From NCBI RefSeq assembly GCF_004340875.1, contig NZ_SLXQ01000001.1:372001-436000 (forward strand): 64,000 nt of DNA, written 5' to 3'. Position 1 is the stretch's first letter. Each line of letters begins with the position of its first letter. The stretch comes from Tamaricihabitans halophyticus. Lineage in GTDB: Bacteria; Actinomycetota; Actinomycetes; Mycobacteriales; Pseudonocardiaceae. The position numbers and the translations under genes are program-made. Positions 43,781 through 51,521 of this stretch are shown here, one piece after another. The notes beneath the pieces were generated by a model, which was given only the letters and a program-made list of their open reading frames with translations, was not told the origin of the DNA and made no database searches.

Positions 43781-45357
43781 TGATCAAGCGTAACCTCGTC
43801 TTCGGCCCGCGCGCCTTCCTCGGCGGCGGCCCTGGACGGACGCACGTGCCGCAACGTCACCAGCACCAGTACGACTACCCCGACCAACAACCCGGCGCCG
43901 AGGAGACCCACGAGGTTCAACCCATCGGTGAACGCGTCATGCGCCCTGCCAAGCAGCACACCACCCAGCTCGTCCGGCAACTCACCGGCCACGGCCGAGG
44001 CGCCGTACAGGGTGTCGACGCTCTGTTCGGCTTCGGCCGTGGGCACCCCTTCCGGGATCGAATCGCTCATCGTGCCCCGGTACATCGCGGTGACCACGCT
44101 GCCCATGGTGGCGATACCCAGTGCCACGCCGAGTTCCCCGCTGGTCTCCACCAGCGCGCCCGCCGAGCCGGCCTTCTCCCTCGGCGCGGAGCCAACCACC
44201 AGGTCGGTTGTCAGCACCGTCAGTGGGCTGAGCCCGAACACCGCGATGGACACGCCAAGCACCAGTACCGGCGCCCCCGAATCGCTGGCCAACCGCACGA
44301 CGATGAGGAACCCGCCGATCGCGATCACCGCCCCGGTCGCGATCACCACGGCCGGGCGCACCCGGCGCGCGACCCAGGGGGCGAGCAGCGAGCTGAGCAC
44401 GCTGGACAGCGCGATCGGGATCGTCCACAGACCGGCCTGTAGCGGGCTGAGCTGTTCCACCAGCTGGAGGAACTGCGGCGCGAGGTACTCGATCCCGTTG
44501 ATCGCCAGAATCCCGATCAGCAGCAACCCAAGCCCCGCGCTGAACGCCACACTGCGGAACAGCCGCAGGTCAAGCAGCGGGTTGGGCAACCGGCGCTGCC
44601 GGCGAACGAACAGGAAACCGATCAGCAGGCCAAGCAGCACCGCGAGCACCGCGCCGAAGGTCACCCCTGCCTTCGCGATCTCCTTGGCTCCGTAGACCAC
44701 CGGCAGGATCGTGCCCAACGACAACGCCACGCTGAACACGTCCAGCCGGCCGGCGTCCGGGTCCCGGTACTCCGGCAGGAACACCGGCCCGAGGACCAGC
44801 AGCAGGAGCATCACCGGCACCGCGAGCAGGAACACCGATCCCCACCAGAAGTGCTCGAGCAGCAACCCACCGATCATCGGTCCGATCGCGATACCCGCGG
44901 ACATCGTGGTCATCCAGATCGCGATGGCGAAGGAACGCTGTGCGGGGTCACGGAAGATATTGCTGATCAACGCCAGAGTGGACGGCATCAGGGTGGCGCC
45001 GGCAACGCCGAGCAGTGCCCGCGCCGCGATCAGCAGTCCCGCTGTCGGCGCGAACGCGGCAAGGACCGAGGCAACCGCGAAAGCCGCACCGCCGATCAGC
45101 AACAGCTTGCGCCGTCCGATTCGGTCACCGAGTGTCCCCATGGTGATGAGGAAGCCCGCGATCAGGAATCCGTAGGAATTCATGATCCAGAGCGATTCGG
45201 TGCTGCTCGGTTGCAGGTCCGCGCCGAGGTGTGGCGCGGCAAGGAACAGCACGCTCACATCGAGCGAGAGCACGAACAGCGGCAGCGCCAGGATCGCCAG
45301 TCCGATCCATTCACGTGGGCCCGCGCGCTCCGGTGCCTCGGTATCCGCGGTCGTCAT
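43777..45357 (-). CDS. MFS drug exporter, DHA2 (14-helix) family
   Basis: A 526-residue EmrB/QacA-type proton antiporter with 14 predicted helices. Motif A is GDRIGRRKLLLIGG after helix 2. Motif C-like GVAGATLMPSTLALI and GPMIGGLLLEHFWWGSVF follow. The N terminus, LSLDVSVLFLAAPHLGADL, is like the SmvA/QacA quaternary-ammonium exporters. It would export cationic or amphipathic compounds. GGGGAGAGG precedes ATG 45357. Its pirin neighbour overlaps, and the upstream imine reductase is on the same strand 58 bp away, so all three may be one transcript. Confidence 0.94.
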   Translation of the reverse strand: MTTADTEAPERAGPREWIGLAILALPLFVLSLDVSVLFLAAPHLGADLQPSSTESLWIMNSYGFLIAGFLITMGTLGDRIGRRKLLLIGGAAFAVASVLAAFAPTAGLLIAARALLGVAGATLMPSTLALISNIFRDPAQRSFAIAIWMTTMSAGIAIGPMIGGLLLEHFWWGSVFLLAVPVMLLLLVLGPVFLPEYRDPDAGRLDVFSVALSLGTILPVVYGAKEIAKAGVTFGAVLAVLLGLLIGFLFVRRQRRLPNPLLDLRLFRSVAFSAGLGLLLIGILAINGIEYLAPQFLQLVEQLSPLQAGLWTIPIALSSVLSSLLAPWVARRVRPAVVIATGAVIAIGGFLIVVRLASDSGAPVLVLGVSIAVFGLSPLTVLTTDLVVGSAPREKAGSAGALVETSGELGVALGIATMGSVVTAMYRGTMSDSIPEGVPTAEAEQSVDTLYGASAVAGELPDELGGVLLGRAHDAFTDGLNLVGLLGAGLLVGVVVLVLVTLRHVRPSRAAAEEGARAEDEVTLDQ

Positions 45358-45415
45358 TGCCTCTCCCCTTAACTCGTGATCTTCGTATGTCCAAACAGGA
45401 GTTGTTCTCCGCCGG

Positions 45416-46291
45416 TCAGCGCCGGATCGCGGCGATGACGCTGGTCAGGTCCTGCCGATCGGCACCGGAATCGAGCCGCTGCCGAACGAGGCCCGCGAGA
45501 TGCGCGACCGGTGCCACGGCAACCCCGCTCTTCTCGCGCATTTCCACCAGGTCGCCGAGCACCCGAGCGTGTTCGGCGAGACCGCCCACTTCCACCGGGT
45601 AGCTGGACTCGGCGACCTGCGTCGCGGTATCCGCGAACCCGGCTCTGGTCGCCTCCAGAATCCACTCCGCGTAGGGCACGAAAGCCTTAACCGGCTCGCC
45701 CTCGTCCTGGAAGGTGGCAAGCATGTGCAGGAAGGCCGACTGCGACTCGTACCAGAGGTTGAGGATGGCCAGGTCGTAGAGATTGGCCGTGCCAACCGAT
45801 TCGCCGAGGAATGTGCTCGATGTGGACAGTGTGTGCAAGGTAGCCGCGTGTGCCTCGTAGGCGGCAAGGCTGCCGCTGTAGAGCAGCGTGGCCTCGGCGG
45901 TACCCACCTGGTCGGCACCGCCCTGCACGCAGCCATCGAGATAGTCGGCGCCGCGCTCCCGCGCCATCCGCTGAATCCGGCGCGCACCTTCGGGAGTGCC
46001 GGTCGTCAGGTTCACCAGAACCTTGCCGGTCAGCGCGGCACCCACCTGCTCGAGCACCGCGCGCGCCGCGGCATAGTCGGTCACCGCGAGGATTACCAGC
46101 TCGCTTGTCGCCACCGCGTCCGCCGCGCTCGCCGCCGGCCGCGCGCCGTGTTCGACCAGCGCCGTGGCCTTGTCCGCCGAGCGGTTCCACACCGCCGTGC
46201 GGTACCCGTTGGCCAGCAGCACCCTGCTGACGGCCGCACCGATAGCACCGAGGCCAAGTACGGTGACCTGGCTAGCTTGTCCTGTCGACAT
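45416..46291 (-). CDS. Imine-reductase-like NADPH oxidoreductase, Asp-type
   Basis: A 291-residue member of the same family as the pair at 33630-35416. Rossmann VLGLGAIGAAVSRVLLANG and AVWNRSAD (NADPH type), TTGTPEG loop, and LYDLAILNLWYESQ with Asp173 at the R-type IRED catalytic position. It is divergent from the second BTAD regulator, 111 bp away, which repeats the layout of the first module. The substrate is unknown. The exporter and pirin genes follow on the same strand. Confidence 0.92.
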   Translation of the reverse strand: MSTGQASQVTVLGLGAIGAAVSRVLLANGYRTAVWNRSADKATALVEHGARPAASAADAVATSELVILAVTDYAAARAVLEQVGAALTGKVLVNLTTGTPEGARRIQRMARERGADYLDGCVQGGADQVGTAEATLLYSGSLAAYEAHAATLHTLSTSSTFLGESVGTANLYDLAILNLWYESQSAFLHMLATFQDEGEPVKAFVPYAEWILEATRAGFADTATQVAESSYPVEVGGLAEHARVLGDLVEMREKSGVAVAPVAHLAGLVRQRLDSGADRQDLTSVIAAIRR

Positions 46292-46359
46292 CTCGATCCG
46301 CCTCTCGTTGTCGGCGCCGCCCAGATGCGGCCGCCGTAACTGGAACCATGCGGGACCGG

Positions 46360-46389
46360 GTTTACGGATCGATTCGGATGCGTTTACGG
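46360..46389. promoter_or_regulatory. Candidate SARP-binding direct repeat, GTTTACGG x2, 22-bp spacing
   Basis: GTTTACGG occurs at 46360-46367 and 46382-46389, exactly 22 bp apart. The second copy ends 1 nt before the TACCGT -10 of the regulator gene, so it fills the -35 region, the standard position for SARP activator repeats. This suggests autoregulation and control of the divergent imine-reductase gene. Confidence 0.6.
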
Positions 46390-46390
46390 C

Positions 46391-46396
46391 TACCGT
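46391..46396 (+). promoter_or_regulatory. -10 element TACCGT of leaderless BTAD-regulator promoter
   Basis: TACCGT, 6 nt, then ATG 46403. The arrangement is the same as ahead of the paralogue at 35536. Confidence 0.55.
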
Positions 46397-46402
46397 GACG
46401 GC

Positions 46403-49400
46403 ATGCGCTTCGAGGTACTCGGCCCGCTGCGGGTGTGCGGCACGACAGGCAAGCAGGTTCGGGTGCCCGAGGCGAAGGTGCGCGCGCTGCTGGCCGCGCT
46501 GCTGGTGGCCGAGGGCGAACCGGTGTCCACCGACCGGCTGATCGACGACCTCTGGGGAACCCGCCCGCCCGGCAAACCGGTCGGTGCGCTGCGAGCCAAG
46601 GTGTCCCAGCTACGCGGGGCGTTGGACACCGCCCAGCCAGGAGCGAGGGAGCTGGTCGAGTACCACGCGCCCGGTTACCTGCTGCGGATCGACCGGACCA
46701 CGGTGGACGCGATCGAGTTCCGGGAACTGGCCGGGCGGGCACGAGAGTCAGCCGAGGTGGCCGAGCGGGTACGGCTGTTGGACGAAGCGCTCGGGCTATG
46801 GCGCGGCCCGGCCTTCGCCGAGTTCGCCGATGCGGAGTTCACCCGAGCCACCATCACCAAACTCACCGAGCAGCGGCTGGCCGCCGTCGAGGACCGCGCG
46901 TTCGCCCTGCTCGCCATGGACGTCTCCGCGGCGGGTGAGCTCAGTGGCGAGCTGACCGAGCTGGTGACCGCGCACCCGTTACGGGAACGGCTGCGCGCGG
47001 CGCAACTACGCGCCCTCTACCAGGCGGGCCGGCAAAGCGAAGCGCTGGCCAGCTACGCGCGGCTGCGCACCCAGCTGCGCGAGGAGCTCGGTCTTGACCC
47101 CGGCCCGGAGATCACCGAGCTGCACGGCGCGATCCTGCGCCAGGACCCGAACCTGGGCGCTGCCGACCGGCAGGCACCCAGCTCCCGGCCATCGCGCAGG
47201 GAACAGCGGGACAACCTGCCGATCCCCGCTGGGGAACTGATCGGCCGGGCGCAAGCGCTTGCCGACCTTGGCGCGCTGCTCGGCAAGGAGCGTCTGGTGA
47301 CGCTTACCGGGCCGGGCGGAGTCGGCAAGACTCGTCTGGCCATCGAGGCGGCCCGACAACCGGACGCACCGGACTGGGAAGGCCCGGATTGGGAAGGAGT
47401 CGTGTTCGTCGAGCTCGGCGCGCTCGACCGGACCGCAGGCGAATCGGCGAAGGCAGCGGCGGCACTGGTGGACCACCTCGCAGGGGTGCTGGGGATCCGC
47501 GAAGGCCAGACCGGGGTGACGCTGCGCGAACGGCTGATCGACGGGTTGAGCTCGCGGCGGCTGCTCGTGCTGCTGGACAACTGCGAGCATCTGGTCGAGC
47601 AGGTCGCTGAGCTGGTCACCGAGCTGCTGCGCGCCGGCCCCGAGCTGCGGGTACTCGCGACCAGCCAGCAAGCCCTCGCGGTGCGCGGCGAGCACCTGTT
47701 TCCGGTTCCCCCGCTCGACCTTCCGGACAGCGCGACGCCAGCCACCGGCCCGGCCGCGTTCGGTGAATCCAGCGCGGTTCAGCTGTTCCGCGCGCTCGCC
47801 GAAGCCAGCACGCCCGGTTGGCAGCTCACCGCGGCCAACGCGGCCGACGTCGCGGCGATCTGCCGGCAGCTGGACGGTATCCCGCTCGCGCTGGAACTCG
47901 CCGCCACCCGGTTGCGCGTGCTGAGCGTGCAAGACCTGGCTACCCGGCTGCGGGACCGGTTCCGGTTGCTCACCGCGGGCCATCGGGACGCGCCGGCCAG
48001 GCAGCAGACGCTGCGCGCGATGCTCGACTGGAGTTGGGAACTGCTGAGCCAGCCGGAGCAAACCGTGCTGCGCCGGCTGGCCGCGCATACCGATGGCTGC
48101 ACCCTTGCCGCTGCCGAGGCGGTCTGCGCGGACGAGCAGCTGCCAGCAGGGGATGTGCTCGAACTACTCGGTCGGCTGGTGGATCGCTCGCTGGTGACGG
48201 CGCAGCAGGCGGCGGACGGCGTCCGGTACCGGTTGCTCGAATCCGTCGCGGTCTATGGCGCGGAGCAGTTGCGCGGCGCCGCTGAAGCCGATGTGGTGCT
48301 AGACCGGCACGACCAGTACTACCTGGCGCTCGCCGAGTACGCGGACTGCCGGCTACGCGGTGCGGCGCAGCACACCTGGCTACGCCGGCTGGATGCGGAC
48401 ACCGGCAACCTGCGCGGCGCGCTTTCCGGAGCGCTACACCGGGGCGCCGCCGATCTGGCATTGCGGCTGGCCTGTGCGTTGTGCTGGTACTGGTACCTGC
48501 GCGGACGGTTCGGCGAGGCGTATCGCGCGCTCGGCGAGGCGCTCGGGCTCTCCGGTGAGGCCGATCCGCAGGTGCGCAGGTGGGCGCGGGTATGGCGGGC
48601 GAACTTCGCACTGCTGCTCGGCGAGCATCCGCTCGAGCTGCCCACCGATTACCGCGAGCTGGCCGATCCGGCGCGGCGCGCGCTTGCCCAGTGGTTCCTC
48701 GGTTCGGTGGGGTTCACCGATCCGGCCGAAACCGACGAGCTCGCCGCCGAAAGCCTTGCCGCCTTCCGCGAGCTGGACGACGACTGGGGTATCGCGCTCG
48801 GACTGGCCACCATGGCGTGGAACGCGCTGAACCGGGGTGATCTGGTCGCCGCGAAGCGCGATGCGGAGCACAGTATGGCTCTGCTGCGGGAAATCGGGGA
48901 TCGCTGGGCACAGCTGCAGGCGATCCCGGTGCTGAGCTCACTTGCCGAGATCGCCGGGGACTACGCGGAATCCGCGCGGCTGCACGAGCACGCCAGGCGG
49001 ATCGCCGAGGAGTTCGAGCTGTGGCCCGAGGTCTCCTACCAGATTTCCGGCCTCGGTCGGCTCGCGCTGCTGCGCGGTGATCTTGCCAGTGCCGATGAGC
49101 TGCACGGTCGTGCCTGGCAGCTGGCCACCGAGCAGTCCGACAAGCTCGGCCAACAGCTCGCCCAGCTCGGTCTCGGACTCGGCGCGCGCAGGGCGGGCCG
49201 GCTGGACGAGGCCGAGCAGCATTTCCGGCCGTGGCTTGGCTGGAACACCGATCGCCGGGTCGCCGCGGGCGTCGCGCTGATCCTCGCCGAGCTCGGCTTC
49301 ATCGCGGAGCAGCGCGGCGAAGCCGAGCAGGCGCTCCGCACACATCTGGATGGCCTGACGGCGGCGCGGGAAACAGGCGATCCACGGGCGATCGCGCTCG

Positions 49401-49666
49401 CCTGGGAGGGTATTGCCGGCGCGCGGGCGCTCGCCGGCGCGCGGGCGGAATCCGCGATGCTGCTCGGGGTGGCCGACGGGCTGCGCCAATCGGTGAACGC
49501 GCCGCTGCCACCGGCCGAACGCGGGGATGTGCGGCGGATCGAGCAGGCCGCGAGCGCCGCACTCGGTCCGCCGGCGTTCGCCGCGGAGTTCGCGCGCGGC
49601 AAGGAGTCCACGCCCGGCGCTGAACTCGCCGCCCTCGAACAGCGCCTCCGCGCCGAGCCCCAATAA
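46403..49666 (+). CDS. AfsR/SARP-type regulator: HTH-BTAD-NB-ARC-TPR (second copy)
   Basis: A 1087-residue paralogue of the regulator at 35536. Winged helix MRFEVLGPLRV ... STDRLIDDLWG at 1-90, BTAD at about 95-250, NB-ARC with Walker A GPGGVGKT (303-310) and LLVLLDNCEHLV, and a TPR-like C terminus (LAEIAGDYAESARLHEHARRI). The domain order and most motifs agree with the first copy throughout, so the two arose by duplication of the regulator-reductase module. It probably controls the divergent imine reductase and the exporter/pirin genes behind it. Confidence 0.94.
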   Translation: MRFEVLGPLRVCGTTGKQVRVPEAKVRALLAALLVAEGEPVSTDRLIDDLWGTRPPGKPVGALRAKVSQLRGALDTAQPGARELVEYHAPGYLLRIDRTTVDAIEFRELAGRARESAEVAERVRLLDEALGLWRGPAFAEFADAEFTRATITKLTEQRLAAVEDRAFALLAMDVSAAGELSGELTELVTAHPLRERLRAAQLRALYQAGRQSEALASYARLRTQLREELGLDPGPEITELHGAILRQDPNLGAADRQAPSSRPSRREQRDNLPIPAGELIGRAQALADLGALLGKERLVTLTGPGGVGKTRLAIEAARQPDAPDWEGPDWEGVVFVELGALDRTAGESAKAAAALVDHLAGVLGIREGQTGVTLRERLIDGLSSRRLLVLLDNCEHLVEQVAELVTELLRAGPELRVLATSQQALAVRGEHLFPVPPLDLPDSATPATGPAAFGESSAVQLFRALAEASTPGWQLTAANAADVAAICRQLDGIPLALELAATRLRVLSVQDLATRLRDRFRLLTAGHRDAPARQQTLRAMLDWSWELLSQPEQTVLRRLAAHTDGCTLAAAEAVCADEQLPAGDVLELLGRLVDRSLVTAQQAADGVRYRLLESVAVYGAEQLRGAAEADVVLDRHDQYYLALAEYADCRLRGAAQHTWLRRLDADTGNLRGALSGALHRGAADLALRLACALCWYWYLRGRFGEAYRALGEALGLSGEADPQVRRWARVWRANFALLLGEHPLELPTDYRELADPARRALAQWFLGSVGFTDPAETDELAAESLAAFRELDDDWGIALGLATMAWNALNRGDLVAAKRDAEHSMALLREIGDRWAQLQAIPVLSSLAEIAGDYAESARLHEHARRIAEEFELWPEVSYQISGLGRLALLRGDLASADELHGRAWQLATEQSDKLGQQLAQLGLGLGARRAGRLDEAEQHFRPWLGWNTDRRVAAGVALILAELGFIAEQRGEAEQALRTHLDGLTAARETGDPRAIALAWEGIAGARALAGARAESAMLLGVADGLRQSVNAPLPPAERGDVRRIEQAASAALGPPAFAAEFARGKESTPGAELAALEQRLRAEPQ

Positions 49667-49702
49667 CCCCGATAACCCAAAGGAACGCGGTTACGCACCA
49701 TC

Positions 49703-49737
49703 ACCGCAAGATCCCTAAAGATTGCGGTCACGCAGCG
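49703..49737 (+). repeat. Copy 3 of the dispersed repeat, forming an inverted repeat
   Basis: ACCGCAA (49703-49709) and TTGCGGT (49722-49728) are inverted. The right part (49714-49737) matches copy 2, and the left part (49703-49716) matches copy 1 in reverse complement. It lies 36 bp after the stop of the regulator and could terminate its transcript. Confidence 0.6.
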
Positions 49738-49746
49738 CGCTCGACG

Positions 49747-50487
49747 TCAGTCGAGCAGGTAGCGCAGCAGCAGCGTGTCGTCCTCGGTAAGCGCGGAAGC
49801 AAGCCGCAGCCGGCGCGGGTCGAGGTCATAACCGGCGGCGATCCGCCCAGCCGCGCCCGCGAGCAACAGCGGCGCGATCGTCAGCCGCAGCTCGTCCACC
49901 ACGCCCGCCGCGAGCGCGGCACCGAACAACCGGGGACCACCATCACAGTGGATCCGCCGCAACCCAAGCTCGGCCAGCTCGTTCAGCGCACTGGGCAGAT
50001 CGACGCTCGTTGTGCCATGCACCAACACCCGCGCCCCCGTCGCCTGCCAAGCCGCACGGCGTTCGGCGGAAGCGGCCGCGCAGGTGAGCACGATCGTCGG
50101 GGTCGACACCTTAGTCAGTACCGGCGCGTCGGGCGGCAGCGAGGCGCCGGTCGTCACCACCGCGATCGGGGCCACCTCGGCCAACCCCTGCGCGCGCCGC
50201 ACCGCCAACTGCCAGTCCGCGTGCGCCGCCTCGCCAAACCGCTCCGCGACCGCGGTTGCCGCACCCACCAACAGCACGTCGGCAAGCGCGGCACCGAGCG
50301 GATACACCTTCCGATCCGCACTGTTGGTCAGTGCCCGGGACCGGCCAGCCACCTCGACCGCGCCATCGGCACTGCTCACGAAGTTCACCGCGAGCCAGCG
50401 GTGGGCATCGGCTGGAAAGCCGTAGAGCCGCAGCAAATCGGACTCGGAGACGTCCCCAGCCCGCTCGGCCGGCCAGATCTGCCGCAT
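49747..50487 (-). CDS. RibD C-terminal-type reductase, Rv2671-like (DHFR-like fold)
   Basis: A 246-residue pyrimidine-reductase family protein. The N-terminal LLRLYGFPADAHRWLAVNFVSSADGAVEVAGRSRAL and then ADVLLVGAATAVAERF, plus RRIHCDGGPRLFGAALAAGVVDEL, match the general layout of mycobacterial Rv2671. Rv2671 is annotated RibD but reported to work as an alternative dihydrofolate reductase. Here it is coupled (TGATG, 1-nt overlap) to a dihydropteroate-synthase paralogue, so a pterin substrate is plausible. Start ATG 50485-50487. A longer in-frame opening runs back into the folP2-like gene and is rejected. Confidence 0.88.
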   Translation of the reverse strand: MRQIWPAERAGDVSESDLLRLYGFPADAHRWLAVNFVSSADGAVEVAGRSRALTNSADRKVYPLGAALADVLLVGAATAVAERFGEAAHADWQLAVRRAQGLAEVAPIAVVTTGASLPPDAPVLTKVSTPTIVLTCAAASAERRAAWQATGARVLVHGTTSVDLPSALNELAELGLRRIHCDGGPRLFGAALAAGVVDELRLTIAPLLLAGAAGRIAAGYDLDPRRLRLASALTEDDTLLLRYLLD

Positions 50488-51353
50488 CAGTCGGTGTACC
50501 TGACAACCTTGGCCGGCGGCCGATCCCCACGGATACTGGCCACCATCTCCACGGTTTCCCTGCTCTCCCGTACCTGGTGCACCCGGAACCCGGCGGCACC
50601 GGCCTGCGCGGCCAGCGCGGTCGCCGCGAGCGTGCCAATCAGCCGCTCCTCGAGCGGTACATCGAGCGTCTCGCCAACCACGTTCTTGTTGCTCAGCGCC
50701 ATCAACACCGGCCACCCGGTGTCCACCAGCGCCCGCACCTCACGCAGCAGCGCGAGCGAGTGCCAAGTGTTCTTGCCGAAGTCCAACGCGGGGTCGATCA
50801 TGATCCCGGCGCGCGGCACCCCGATCGCCACGGCGCGTTCGGCAAGCGTGCTGATCTCCTCGATCACCTCGGCAACCACGTCGTCGTAGCGCGGCCGCAC
50901 CGGATCGGTCCGCGGCGCCAGCCCGTTGGCGTGCGAACACACGTAGCCGGTACCGAACTCGGCGGCCACCTCAAGCATGCCCTGGTCGTAGGTTTGCCAG
51001 CTGTCATTGAGCAGGTCCGCGCCGGCCACGCACACCGCTTCGGCCACCTCGCGCCGGTAGGTGTCCACGCTGATCACCAGGTCCGGGTAGCATGCCCGCG
51101 CCCATTCCACGGTGGGCACCACGCGATCGATCTCTTCGGCCACGGTGACCTCGGGCCCCGGGCTTGCCGGCACCCCACCGATATCGATGATGTCCGCCCC
51201 GTCCGCGATGGCCTTGTCGATCGCGGTCCGCGCGGCGTTTTCCTGAAAGGTCACGCCGTGGTCGTAGAACGAATCGGGCGTCCGGTTGATGATGGCCATG
51301 ATCAACGCGCGATCACGAACGACTTTGCGACCTCGGAAGGTCAAGTCCGGCAT
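50487..51353 (-). CDS. folP2: FolP2-like dihydropteroate synthase paralogue
   Basis: A 288-residue TIM-barrel protein of the dihydropteroate synthase family, close to mycobacterial FolP2. The start IMAIINRTPDSFYDHG replaces the usual ILNVTPDSFSDGG. Pterin-site residues are kept: SVDT, LLND, DPALDFGKN, and Lys in ALSNKN. The pABA loop GGESTRPG is replaced by GGVPASPG, losing the Thr-Arg pair, and RVHDV reads RVHQV. Mycobacterial FolP2 is reported to lack normal synthase activity. It is probably a pterin-binding enzyme with a different acceptor. First gene of an operon with the DHFR-like reductase. Confidence 0.9.
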   Translation of the reverse strand: MPDLTFRGRKVVRDRALIMAIINRTPDSFYDHGVTFQENAARTAIDKAIADGADIIDIGGVPASPGPEVTVAEEIDRVVPTVEWARACYPDLVISVDTYRREVAEAVCVAGADLLNDSWQTYDQGMLEVAAEFGTGYVCSHANGLAPRTDPVRPRYDDVVAEVIEEISTLAERAVAIGVPRAGIMIDPALDFGKNTWHSLALLREVRALVDTGWPVLMALSNKNVVGETLDVPLEERLIGTLAATALAAQAGAAGFRVHQVRESRETVEMVASIRGDRPPAKVVRYTD

Positions 51354-51521
51354 CGGGTCCCCTCACTTGTGTCAGTACTGCCCGAGGTCATCATCTGTTT
51401 ACCCGTTCACCGGCGAACGAGTCCACCGCTTGGCAACAGGAACGCCGGGTCCATGACCAGGATTACACACCGACAGCCGCCGTTCGCGGCGTTTCCGACC
51501 CGCACGAGGAGAACGCGAACC

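Noticed and set aside
50256-51521. Upstream extension of the methyltransferase (to 763 residues)
   Set aside because: It is antisense to the folP2-like and RibD-C genes; motif I and GAGGAG support the start at 51522.
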